The notes beneath the pieces were generated by a model that did no database searches, had not been told where the DNA came from, and was given only the letters and a program-made list of their open reading frames with translations. A program made the position numbers and the translations under genes. From positions 1 to 45,366 of the forward strand of contig CALXES010000012.1 of NCBI GenBank assembly GCA_944387385.1: a stretch of 45,366 nucleotides of DNA, given 5' to 3'. Within the stretch, counting starts at the first letter, position 1. Each line of letters starts with the position of its first letter. This document shows positions 7,642 to 14,722 of this stretch, piece after piece. This stretch comes from an uncultured Clostridia bacterium. Its GTDB lineage: Bacteria > Bacillota > Clostridia > TANB77 > CAG-465.

Positions 7642-8274
7642 GCATAAATTACTAATTGGGCATTCATCACATTTTGGTCTGTTAGCAATGCATATTGCCC
7701 TTCCATGAAGTACTAGTACATGATTTATTTTTTCCCAATATTTTTTGTCAAAACGTTTTAAAAGCTCGTTTTCAATTTGTAATTGTGATCCCCCATTTGA
7801 AAAACCAATTTTTCTTGAAATTCTTGTAACATGTGTATCAACAGCTATTCCAACAGTTTTTTTAAAACATTCTTGAAGTATTATATTTGCAGATTTTCTT
7901 CCAATACCACAAAGCTTAGTTAAGTCTTCCATTGTATCTGGGACTTGACCATTAAATTTATCACAGATAATTTTTGCACTTTCTATAATAGAATGAGCTT
8001 TATTTTTATAAAAACCACATGGTTTAATTATTTCAATTACATCTTCCATAGATGCGTTTTTTACATCTTCAATAGTTGGAAAACGCTTAAAAAATAGTGG
8101 AGTTATTTCATTTACTCTTTTATCTGTGCATTGAGCTGCAAGAATTAGTGCAACAACTAGATAAAAAGGACTGGAATAGTCAAGACCACACTTTGCATCT
8201 TTATATGTATCTATTAGTATTTTTATTATTTCTTCACTTTGTTTTTTTGTTTGACTTCTATATTTTTTACTCAC
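7627..8274 (-). CDS. nth: Endonuclease III (base-excision repair DNA glycosylase/AP lyase)
   Basis: The 215-aa protein has the usual length for Nth. It carries the helix-hairpin-helix LCGIGRKSANI with catalytic Lys127, the catalytic Asp146 in VDTHVTR, and a C-terminal [4Fe-4S] cluster loop C195-x6-C202-x2-C205-x5-C211. It removes oxidised pyrimidines and cleaves the abasic site. The start is GTG at 8274, with GGAG 7 bases upstream. It is transcribed from a promoter whose spacer holds a perfect palindrome, divergently from the small membrane protein and SpoVM-like genes. Confidence 0.97.
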   Translation of the reverse strand: MSKKYRSQTKKQSEEIIKILIDTYKDAKCGLDYSSPFYLVVALILAAQCTDKRVNEITPLFFKRFPTIEDVKNASMEDVIEIIKPCGFYKNKAHSIIESAKIICDKFNGQVPDTMEDLTKLCGIGRKSANIILQECFKKTVGIAVDTHVTRISRKIGFSNGGSQLQIENELLKRFDKKYWEKINHVLVLHGRAICIANRPKCDECPISNLCKKND

Positions 8275-8307
8275 ATTAATTCTCCTAAATCATAGTATAT
8301 AGTAGTT

Positions 8308-8336
8308 ATTTTACAACATAATATGTTGTTTGTCAA
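8308..8336 (-). promoter_or_regulatory. Sigma-A promoter of nth
   Basis: On the minus strand perfect TTGACA (8336-8331), 17-base spacer, TAAAAT (8313-8308). Confidence 0.85.
8313..8329. promoter_or_regulatory. Palindromic operator-like site inside the nth promoter spacer
   Basis: ACAACATA-A-TATGTTGT is a perfect 8-bp inverted repeat about one centre base. It fills the -10/-35 spacer of nth and lies 24 bases before the divergent small gene. A symmetric protein-binding site is likely; the regulator is unknown. Confidence 0.5.
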
Positions 8337-8353
8337 AAAGGAGGATGAGTGTT

Positions 8354-8506
8354 TTGTTTACAAGTGGATTTAGAAAAACTATTGGATTATTTTTACTCGC
8401 TTTTGGAATTGGGGTAGGAGTAAGTCTTATTCTTCCTTTTTGGGGCTGGGTAGCAATATGTGCAATAGCTATTGCTATATTTGGCATAACATGGCTTTTT
8501 TGTTAA
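8354..8506 (+). CDS. Small hydrophobic membrane protein (50 aa)
   Basis: The peptide is FTSGFRKTIGLFLLAFGIGV followed by a second hydrophobic stretch with PFWGWVAICAIAIAIFGITW, giving two short membrane segments joined by PFWGW. The ribosome site AAGGAGG (8338-8344) touches the ATG at 8345, so the in-frame TTG at 8354 (9-base spacing) is the better start. Starting at 8345 would add three residues. It is followed 15 bp later by the SpoVM-like gene, each with its own GGAGG, so they are probably co-transcribed. A sporulation-linked membrane role is only inferred from that neighbour. Confidence 0.7.
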   Translation: MFTSGFRKTIGLFLLAFGIGVGVSLILPFWGWVAICAIAIAIFGITWLFC

Positions 8507-8521
8507 AAGGAGGAATAATAT

Positions 8522-8590
8522 ATGAAAATAGTAATATATAAACCGGGAAGATTTATGAAAATGATACTTAAATCAATATTCAAAATATAA
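8522..8590 (+). CDS. spoVM: SpoVM-like sporulation peptide (22 aa)
   Basis: This tiny gene has a strong GGAGG 8 bases before ATG and codes for a basic amphipathic helix that starts MKIVIYKPGRFM. It aligns without gaps with Bacillus SpoVM (M-K-x4-K-x-P-x-F-L-x2-I): Lys2, Lys7, Phe11 and Ile15 coincide. SpoVM binds convex forespore membrane and anchors SpoIVA, which is encoded at 28095 in this window. It is shorter than the 26-aa Bacillus peptide, and its proline is at position 8 rather than 9. The gene is easily missed because of its size. The assignment rests on this pattern and the presence of SpoIVA. Confidence 0.75.
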   Translation: MKIVIYKPGRFMKMILKSIFKI

Positions 8591-8599
8591 TGTATTGTA

Positions 8600-8660
8600 A
8601 TTAATTTACTTAAGCTATATAATATTTCTTATAATATATATTGTAAAGGAGTAAATTAAT
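8600..8660 (+). promoter_or_regulatory. Inverted repeat able to mask the patatin ribosome site
   Basis: ATTAATTTACT (8600-8610) is the exact reverse complement of AGTAAATTAAT (8650-8660). The right arm overlaps the end of AAAGGAG and reaches the ATG at 8661. In mRNA, pairing would hide the ribosome site. The AT-rich arms make this weak evidence. Confidence 0.3.
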
Positions 8661-9836
8661 ATGAAGAAAGGATATGGACTTGTACTTGCAGGTGGTGGTA
8701 CAAAAGGTGCATATGAGGTAGGTGCTTGGAAAGCTTTAAAAGAGCTTAATGTAAATATTGAAGCAATAGTAGGTACTTCAATAGGTGCAATAAATGGAGC
8801 TTTGTTTTTACAAGATGATTATAATAAAATTTTAGAATTATACGATAACATAAAGTTTGAAGACTTAGTAAAAATTTCTGAAGCAAATAAGCTAAATGAA
8901 GGAAATATTTTTAGTAGAGAAAATATTGTTAAATTTACTAAAGAGTTTACAAAAAATAAAGGTTTAGAAAATACACCTATGAAAAATTTAATGGAAAAAT
9001 ACATTGATATAGAAAAAATATACTCTTCAAGTATTGATTATGGAATAGTTACTACATCAATAGATTTAAAGAATAAGTCTTTAGAGATATTTAAAGAAGA
9101 AATAGAAAAAGAAAAGCTATATGAGTATATTTTAGCATCTGCATGTTTTCCAATATTTAAACCGCAAAAGATAGGGGATGCTCAATATTTAGATGGTGGT
9201 ATGTATGATAATGTACCAGTAAATATGCTTCTTAATAAAGGGTATGAGAATATAATAGTTATAGATATCTCAAATAACGGTATAAGTAGAAAAGTTCAAA
9301 ATAAAAACGCATACATTAAGATAATTAAACCTAATGAAGATCTAGGTAGTATATTCGATTTTGATAAAAATAGAATTAGAAAAAACATAAAAATGGGATA
9401 TTTAGATACTATGAAATCTTTTAATAAACTACAAGGTCATTATTATTATTTTGATAAAAAAGATTTTGAAAGATTTATTGATACTTTTAGTTTAAAGACT
9501 ATTTATGGACTAGAAATTGCAGCAAAATTATATGGCCTTGAATTATATAAAGTATATAGCTATGAAAGCTTTATAACTGAGTTATATGATATACATAGTA
9601 CTTATCTTGATGAATATAGAAAAATGAAAAATAAGATATCAGACATTTTTGAATATATAAAAAGTAAGAAAAATATACAAAAAATAATAAATAAAAAAAT
9701 GGTTCTTTGTCTTTTTATAGATATAGTTACTTTGCAACCAAAATATAATAAAAATATACTTGTAAAAAAATTCTTTGGTGAATATAAAGAGGCAGGAGAA
9801 GCAATGGTAGAGTTAGTAAATTATATGAATGAGTAA
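8661..9836 (+). CDS. Patatin-like phospholipase
   Basis: The first ~200 residues form a patatin serine-hydrolase domain: oxyanion loop GGGTKG (11-16), nucleophile elbow GTSIG with Ser40, and the Asp178 of YLDGG that completes the Ser-Asp dyad. Such enzymes cleave acyl esters of phospholipids. The remaining ~190 residues are a helical, Tyr/Lys-rich extension of unknown role. There is no signal peptide, so action is cytoplasmic or at the inner membrane face. Ribosome site AAAGGAG precedes ATG. It may be read through from the SpoVM-like gene 70 bp upstream. Confidence 0.92.
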   Translation: MKKGYGLVLAGGGTKGAYEVGAWKALKELNVNIEAIVGTSIGAINGALFLQDDYNKILELYDNIKFEDLVKISEANKLNEGNIFSRENIVKFTKEFTKNKGLENTPMKNLMEKYIDIEKIYSSSIDYGIVTTSIDLKNKSLEIFKEEIEKEKLYEYILASACFPIFKPQKIGDAQYLDGGMYDNVPVNMLLNKGYENIIVIDISNNGISRKVQNKNAYIKIIKPNEDLGSIFDFDKNRIRKNIKMGYLDTMKSFNKLQGHYYYFDKKDFERFIDTFSLKTIYGLEIAAKLYGLELYKVYSYESFITELYDIHSTYLDEYRKMKNKISDIFEYIKSKKNIQKIINKKMVLCLFIDIVTLQPKYNKNILVKKFFGEYKEAGEAMVELVNYMNE

Positions 9837-9860
9837 GAAGAGTTAATACTCTTCTTTTTT
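9837..9860 (+). terminator. Terminator of the patatin gene
   Basis: GAAGAGT-TAAT-ACTCTTC followed by TTTTTT, immediately after the stop. Confidence 0.9.
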
Positions 9861-9863
9861 GTA

Positions 9864-9892
9864 TAAAAAAAAGAAACCACAATATGGTTTCT
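9864..9892 (-). terminator. Terminator of rpmB
   Basis: AGAAACCA/TGGTTTCT 8-bp stem followed on the minus strand by eight T. Confidence 0.88.
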
Positions 9893-9895
9893 AAT

Positions 9896-10081
9896 TTATA
9901 TTCTTTCAACTTTACCACTTCTTAAACATCTAGTACATACATTCATTTTTCTTGGTGTTCCGTTATCATTTACTTTTACAGATTGTACGTTTGGTTTAAA
10001 TGTTCTTGAAGTTCTTCTGTGAGAGTGACTCACTTGCATTTGGTAGTTAACTTCTTTTTCACATATTTCACATTTTGCCAT
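9896..10081 (-). CDS. rpmB: 50S ribosomal protein L28
   Basis: The 61-aa protein has the normal length. It contains two CxxC pairs (CEIC at 4-7 and CTRC near 50-53), the zinc-binding form of L28, and the conserved SHSHRRTSRTFKPNVQ core that contacts 23S rRNA. GGAGG lies 8 bases before ATG. It is monocistronic with its own promoter and terminator. Confidence 0.98.
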   Translation of the reverse strand: MAKCEICEKEVNYQMQVSHSHRRTSRTFKPNVQSVKVNDNGTPRKMNVCTRCLRSGKVERI

Positions 10082-10126
10082 TTTGAAAGCCTCCTTTTTT
10101 TATTCGAATAAATCAATTACTCACAT

Positions 10127-10155
10127 ATTTTAACATAATTATTTCAAATAATCAA
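10127..10155 (-). promoter_or_regulatory. Promoter of rpmB
   Basis: On the minus strand TTGATT (10155-10150), 17-base spacer, TAAAAT (10132-10127). Confidence 0.75.
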
Positions 10156-10178
10156 GTTTTCTTAATATAATTTAGTAA

Positions 10179-10213
10179 AAAAATAAGGTAATTTAAAAAA
10201 TCACCTTATTTTT
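10179..10213 (-). terminator. Terminator of pyk
   Basis: AAAAATAAGGT/ACCTTATTTTT 11-bp stem, 13-base loop, then TTTAC on the minus strand, 23 bases past the pyk stop. Confidence 0.75.
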
Positions 10214-10235
10214 CCTATACTAAAATTATACTAGA

Positions 10236-11684
10236 TTAAACTCTAACAATTTTTCCAGTTATTTGATCTTCAAGAGAAGAACCATTTAAGAAACCACCAC
10301 TTAATACAACAGTGTTACCATCTTTTAAGTAGTCTTTTTCTTTTAATATTTCTAGACCTTTGTTAAGTATTGTAGAGAAGTCTTTTTCTCCTTCAACAAG
10401 AATTGCTGTAACATTTTGTTCTATAGCCATGTGTCTGTAAGCTTTAACACTTGGAGTTATAACAAATATTGGGCAACCAATTCTAAAGCTAGATAAAATT
10501 GAAGCTGTATTTCCGTCTTCAGATACAGCAACTACAGCATCTGCATTAGAAAATAGTGCAGAACAGCATACTGCAAAGTTTGCTTGTTTTTTAGGATCTT
10601 GTTTTTCACAATCACAATCACAAACTTTTAGTAGGTTAGATTTTTTAAATCTTTTCCAGTAATTTATTTCTTTTTCTGTAGCGTTTGCAATTCTAGTCAT
10701 TGTTTCAACACAGTTTAGTGGGTAGTCACCTTGTGCTGATTCACCAGAAAGCATTATAGCAGAAGTTCCATCGTAAATTGCGTTAGCAACGTCAGATACT
10801 TCAGCTCTAGTTGGTCTAGGATTTTTTTGCATTGATTCTAGCATTTGTGTTGCAGTAACAACAGGTTTACCAGCTTTAATACATTTTTTAATCATCATTT
10901 TTTGAGCAGCTGGAACTTCTTCTTCAGGAATTTCAACTCCTAAGTCTCCACGAGCAACCATTACACCGTCAGTTACTTTTAATATTTCGTCAAAATTGTC
11001 TAAACCTTCTTGATTTTCAATTTTAGATATAATTTTTATATGATTTTCTCCGCAAGAATCTAGATATTCTTTCATATCTATAACATCTTGAGGTTTTCTA
11101 ATAAATGATGCAGCAATGAAGTCAAAATCGTTTTCTACTGCAAATCTTAAGTCAGATTTATCTTTTTCTGTCATAGCTTTAAGTTGTAATTTTGCTCCAG
11201 GAACGTTAACACCACGTCTTCCTTTTAAAACAGCTGAGTTTTGGAAAGTACATTTAATTTCGTCTCCGCTTATTTCGTCGATTAATAAATCAGCTAAACC
11301 ATCATCAATTAAAATGTGTCCACCAACTTCAACATCTTGTGGTAGTCCAGCATAGTTTACATATAGAAGATCTTTTGTTCCTTCAACTTCTTTAGTAGTT
11401 AAAGTGATTTTGTCTCCCTTTGTAAAACTCATCTTAGTGTTTTGATCAGCTCCAAAAGATCCTGTTCTAATTTCAGGTCCTTTTGTATCAAGCATGAAAG
11501 CAACATTTGTTCCAAGTTCAGCATTTATCTCTCTTAGAGTTTTAACTTTTGCTAAATGTTCTTCATGATCTCCATGTGAGAAGTTTAATCTCATAACGTT
11601 CATACCAGCTTTGATTAAAGATTTTAGAACTTCTTTATCTTGGCTAGCTGGTCCAATTGTACAAACAATTTTAGTTTTTTTCAT
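10236..11684 (-). CDS. pyk: Pyruvate kinase
   Basis: Converts phosphoenolpyruvate and ADP to pyruvate and ATP, the last step of glycolysis. The 482-aa protein has all signature segments: KIVCTIGPAS (5-14), NFSHG, DTKGPEIRTG, the substrate-site ISKIENQEGLDNFDEI, GVMVARGDLGVEIP and ATQMLESM. It lacks the extra C-terminal PEP-utiliser domain found in many Firmicute enzymes. An unusual CDCDCEKQD insertion sits at the junction to the C-terminal regulatory domain. AAGGAG lies 9 bases before ATG. It is monocistronic, with a strong promoter at 11768-11796. Confidence 0.97.
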   Translation of the reverse strand: MKKTKIVCTIGPASQDKEVLKSLIKAGMNVMRLNFSHGDHEEHLAKVKTLREINAELGTNVAFMLDTKGPEIRTGSFGADQNTKMSFTKGDKITLTTKEVEGTKDLLYVNYAGLPQDVEVGGHILIDDGLADLLIDEISGDEIKCTFQNSAVLKGRRGVNVPGAKLQLKAMTEKDKSDLRFAVENDFDFIAASFIRKPQDVIDMKEYLDSCGENHIKIISKIENQEGLDNFDEILKVTDGVMVARGDLGVEIPEEEVPAAQKMMIKKCIKAGKPVVTATQMLESMQKNPRPTRAEVSDVANAIYDGTSAIMLSGESAQGDYPLNCVETMTRIANATEKEINYWKRFKKSNLLKVCDCDCEKQDPKKQANFAVCCSALFSNADAVVAVSEDGNTASILSSFRIGCPIFVITPSVKAYRHMAIEQNVTAILVEGEKDFSTILNKGLEILKEKDYLKDGNTVVLSGGFLNGSSLEDQITGKIVRV

Positions 11685-11767
11685 TTTTTACATCTCCTTA
11701 TTCTAAATTACAAAATATTATATATTATTATATGCTTACAATAAATATTTTGTCTAATGCAATTATT

Positions 11768-11796
11768 AGTATACATTTTAAGTGCTTAAAAGTCAA
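11768..11796 (-). promoter_or_regulatory. Promoter of pyk
   Basis: On the minus strand TTGACT (11796-11791), 17-base spacer, TATACT (11773-11768); 5' leader about 75 bases. Confidence 0.85.
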
Positions 11797-11848
11797 TATT
11801 AAATATCGAAAAAAGATGAAATTTAGAATAATATAACTTGCATAAATA

Positions 11849-11877
11849 TTGAAAAATTAGCCAAAATATAGTATAAT
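11849..11877 (+). promoter_or_regulatory. Promoter of the 636-aa coiled-coil protein gene
   Basis: TTGAAA (11849-11854), 17-base spacer, perfect TATAAT (11872-11877). Confidence 0.85.
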
Positions 11878-11949
11878 ATTAAACATAATGTTATTTGAAG
11901 AAAAAAATTAAACTAAAAAATATATAAAATATAACGAGGTGTATATTAA

Positions 11950-13860
11950 ATGGGAGTAAAAAATACAGCATTTTTTTTAGATTTAAATACTTTAAACAAA
12001 AAAGGTGACGAAAAATTAAAGGAATTTGCTAAAAAAGAAGATTTAGAAGAAAAAGATATTATAAAAATAATATATAATGAAGCAAGTAGAATAGGTGAAA
12101 AAGATAAAGTAAAAGTAACTTTTAAGGTAATTGATGACGATGATGATACATTTAGAATTGTTGTAGAACATGCAAACATCAAATATAAAGGAACAATTAT
12201 TTATCCTTTTAAAGGAATTAAATCAGATGATTTTGAACTTGATCTAGATTCTGTTTTTGGAAAGATTACATTATACAATAAAAAAGAAGAGTGTGATAAA
12301 ATTACTGTTACAATAGATGGAATTGCTCTAGATATATTTTCTATGACATACAAAAAAGCTAAAGAATTTTTAATGGATATAAGTGATAGAAAAGAAAAGG
12401 GTGGATATATAGATTTTCCAGATTCAATATGCTTTAAAAATTATGGTATAAAGCTTAATTCTAAAAAAAGTGATAATGGAGATATAAAAGTAGATGAACT
12501 TGTATCAAGTATAGATATATATAATAAGCAAGAATTTTTTAAAGAGTATTATTTTGAAGAGAAAGAAGAACAAAAATATGATGTAAATATACCTCTTCCA
12601 GATAAATATAATTATGAAAAGAATAAAGATTTAAATGAAAAAGTAATCAATGAATATAAAGATGAAAATAATGATGTAGATATTGAGATTGAAATACCAC
12701 AAGAAGAAATAAAACCTAAAGATAATATTATTAGCAATGAAGAGGAGAAAAAAGAAGAGCTAAAGCAAGAAGAAAATGTGGATGAAACAGAAAAGAGACA
12801 AGCTGAACTTGAGAAAATTAAAGCTAAACAAGATGCAGAGCTTGAAAAAGTTAAGGAAAAACTAAAAAGAGAGCTAGAAGAACAATTAAATACTAGCATA
12901 AAAAAATATGATGAGCAAAATGAAAAGAGAATTCAAGATGAAAATAAAGAAATAATAGAAGAAACAAAAGAAGACAATATAGATGTTTTAGACAAAAGAG
13001 ATGAAGATGAAGTAAATGAAATTATTGAAAAGATTGAAGAAAAAGATGTAGAAGAGACACAACAAGAAGAGAAGCTTGAAAATGAAATTGAAAAGAATAT
13101 AGATTATGCTAAAGAAGAAAATCAAGTTGAAGCTGTAAATACTTCTTATGAAGATACAAAAAAATTAGTAGATATACAAAATACTAATCAAGAATTTCAA
13201 CATGAAAAAGAAATAAAAGAATTAGAAAGACTTTTAGAAGAAGAGAAAAAACAACAAGAAATACTTGAAAATAGAATAAAGGCAAAACTAGAAGAGCTTA
13301 AAGCTCTAGCAATTAAAAAAGAGGAAGAAAAAGTTGAGCCAAAAGTTGAAATAAAAGATATAAATGAACCACTTAAAGTTACAGTTCCTACAGGATTTTT
13401 ATCATATGAGATTGAAAGTTATAGAGGAATAAAAGAGCAAGGAAAAGATAAACTAGATATATATTTTGGTCAAAGTAAACAAGACATAAGAAACTATTTT
13501 GGTGGTAAACCAAAAGAAATTAGAGACTATGATGAGATGGAAATGTATGATATATTTTATGCATATTATGACGAAAATGATAAATGTACAGGCATAGGAA
13601 TATATAATCAAGAAGTATATAAGGATAAAATTGCATTATATATGTTTGGACGTAATTTAATAACTATGACTTATAGAGAAATAGTAAAATTAATTAAGAG
13701 AAATGATTATAATGCAATAGAAGATGATGATGGAATAATATCTTTAAAATATGGTATATCAGTAGATCCAAAAGAAACTCAAAATTATAAAGATGAGATA
13801 AGTGAAGTAATACATATATTTAAAAAGGGATATTATGATGAAGTATATGAAAATTTTTAA
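11950..13860 (+). CDS. Large acidic coiled-coil protein with globular ends, function unknown
   Basis: I do not recognise a family name. Three parts are visible. Residues 1-205 look globular (alternating strands: DKVKVTFKVIDDDDDTFRIV, KITVTIDG). Residues 205-475 are almost entirely Glu/Lys/Gln/Asp heptad-like coil. Residues 475-636 form a second globular domain (VTVPTGFLSYEIESYRGI, GIGIYNQEVY, FGRNLITMTYREIVKLIK, HIFKKGYYDE), reminiscent of small single-domain proteins common in Firmicutes that I cannot name. No signal peptide or membrane span is present, so it is cytoplasmic. It is monocistronic with a good promoter and terminator, just upstream of the suf operon. A scaffold or structural role is a guess. 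Confidence 0.75.
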   Translation: MGVKNTAFFLDLNTLNKKGDEKLKEFAKKEDLEEKDIIKIIYNEASRIGEKDKVKVTFKVIDDDDDTFRIVVEHANIKYKGTIIYPFKGIKSDDFELDLDSVFGKITLYNKKEECDKITVTIDGIALDIFSMTYKKAKEFLMDISDRKEKGGYIDFPDSICFKNYGIKLNSKKSDNGDIKVDELVSSIDIYNKQEFFKEYYFEEKEEQKYDVNIPLPDKYNYEKNKDLNEKVINEYKDENNDVDIEIEIPQEEIKPKDNIISNEEEKKEELKQEENVDETEKRQAELEKIKAKQDAELEKVKEKLKRELEEQLNTSIKKYDEQNEKRIQDENKEIIEETKEDNIDVLDKRDEDEVNEIIEKIEEKDVEETQQEEKLENEIEKNIDYAKEENQVEAVNTSYEDTKKLVDIQNTNQEFQHEKEIKELERLLEEEKKQQEILENRIKAKLEELKALAIKKEEEKVEPKVEIKDINEPLKVTVPTGFLSYEIESYRGIKEQGKDKLDIYFGQSKQDIRNYFGGKPKEIRDYDEMEMYDIFYAYYDENDKCTGIGIYNQEVYKDKIALYMFGRNLITMTYREIVKLIKRNDYNAIEDDDGIISLKYGISVDPKETQNYKDEISEVIHIFKKGYYDEVYENF

Positions 13861-13864
13861 ATAA

Positions 13865-13891
13865 AATACAGGTAAAGTACCTGTATTTTTT
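13865..13891 (+). terminator. Terminator upstream of the suf operon
   Basis: AATACAGGTA-AAG-TACCTGTATT followed by TTTTT, separating the coiled-coil gene from the suf promoter. Confidence 0.92.
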
Positions 13892-13893
13892 AA

Positions 13894-13934
13894 TTCCTAT
13901 TGACTTGGTAGGAAATCTGTAGTATAATTCCTAC
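13894..13934 (+). promoter_or_regulatory. suf promoter with three Rrf2-type operator half-sites
   Basis: The core promoter is TTGACT (13900-13905), 17 bases, TATAAT (13923-13928). Around and inside it are TTCCTA (13894-13899), TAGGAA (13909-13914) and TTCCTA (13928-13933), so the middle half-site can pair as an inverted repeat with either outer one. Binding here would block RNA polymerase. The operon encodes an Rrf2/IscR-like protein, the likely ligand. Confidence 0.8.
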
Positions 13935-13973
13935 TAGTTTAATATGAAATAATAGATAAGGAGTAAAACTACA

Positions 13974-14720
13974 ATGGATAAACTATTAGAAATAAATGAC
14001 TTGTACGCAAGTGCACAAAATAAGGAAATATTAAAAGGATTAAACTTAAATATAAATAAAGGTGAGGTTCATGTAATAATGGGACCAAATGGAGCTGGAA
14101 AATCAACTCTTGCAAACGTTATACTAAATAATCCTCAGTATGTAAAAAAAAGTGGAAAAATAATCTTTGAAGGAGAAAATATAAATGACATAAAAACAAA
14201 TGAAATAGCAAAAAAAGGTATATTTATGTCTTTTCAGTCTCCTGAGGAGATACCTGGAATATCAACACTTAATTTTTTAAAATATGCTAAAAATAAAGTA
14301 TCAGGTGAACCAGTAAAATCTTTTAAGTTTAGATTTTTATTAAAAAAGTATATTGATGAGCTTAATATGAATCCAAAGCTTATTGAAAGAAACCTAAATG
14401 TGGGATTTTCAGGTGGAGAGAGAAAGAAAAATGAAATATTACAGATGCTTGTTTTAGAGCCAAAGCTTGCAATACTAGATGAAACTGATTCAGGACTTGA
14501 TGTAGATGCAATAAGAACAGTTTCAAAGGGAATTAACATGTATAAAAATAATACTAATGCAGTATTAATAATTACACATAATAATAGAATTTTAGAAAAT
14601 TTAGATGTGGATTATGTTCATATTTTAGTAGATGGAAAAATTGTTAAAACAGGTAATAAAGATTTAGCATATGAAATTGAAAAGAATGGCTATGAAAAAT
14701 ATAAGAAAGTTGAGGAATAA
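13974..14720 (+). CDS. sufC: Fe-S cluster assembly ATPase SufC
   Basis: SufC is the ATPase of the SufBCD scaffold that builds Fe-S clusters in the cytoplasm. The 248-aa protein has Walker A GPNGAGKS (37-44), Q-loop FQSPEEIPG, signature GFSGGERKK, Walker B LAILDE followed by TDSGLDVDA, and the switch His in IITHNN. The SufC-specific SGGERKK and ETDSGLD features separate it from transport ATPases. First gene of the operon; AGGAG lies 10 bases before ATG; sufB follows after 2 bp. Confidence 0.97.
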   Translation: MDKLLEINDLYASAQNKEILKGLNLNINKGEVHVIMGPNGAGKSTLANVILNNPQYVKKSGKIIFEGENINDIKTNEIAKKGIFMSFQSPEEIPGISTLNFLKYAKNKVSGEPVKSFKFRFLLKKYIDELNMNPKLIERNLNVGFSGGERKKNEILQMLVLEPKLAILDETDSGLDVDAIRTVSKGINMYKNNTNAVLIITHNNRILENLDVDYVHILVDGKIVKTGNKDLAYEIEKNGYEKYKKVEE

Positions 14721-14722
14721 TA

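Noticed and set aside
12612-12899. Long open frame opposite the coiled-coil region of the 636-aa protein
   Set aside because: The Ser/Phe-rich peptide is the antisense image of Glu/Lys-rich codons; no ribosome site. Similar mirror frames occur opposite rmuC, suf genes and pyrG.
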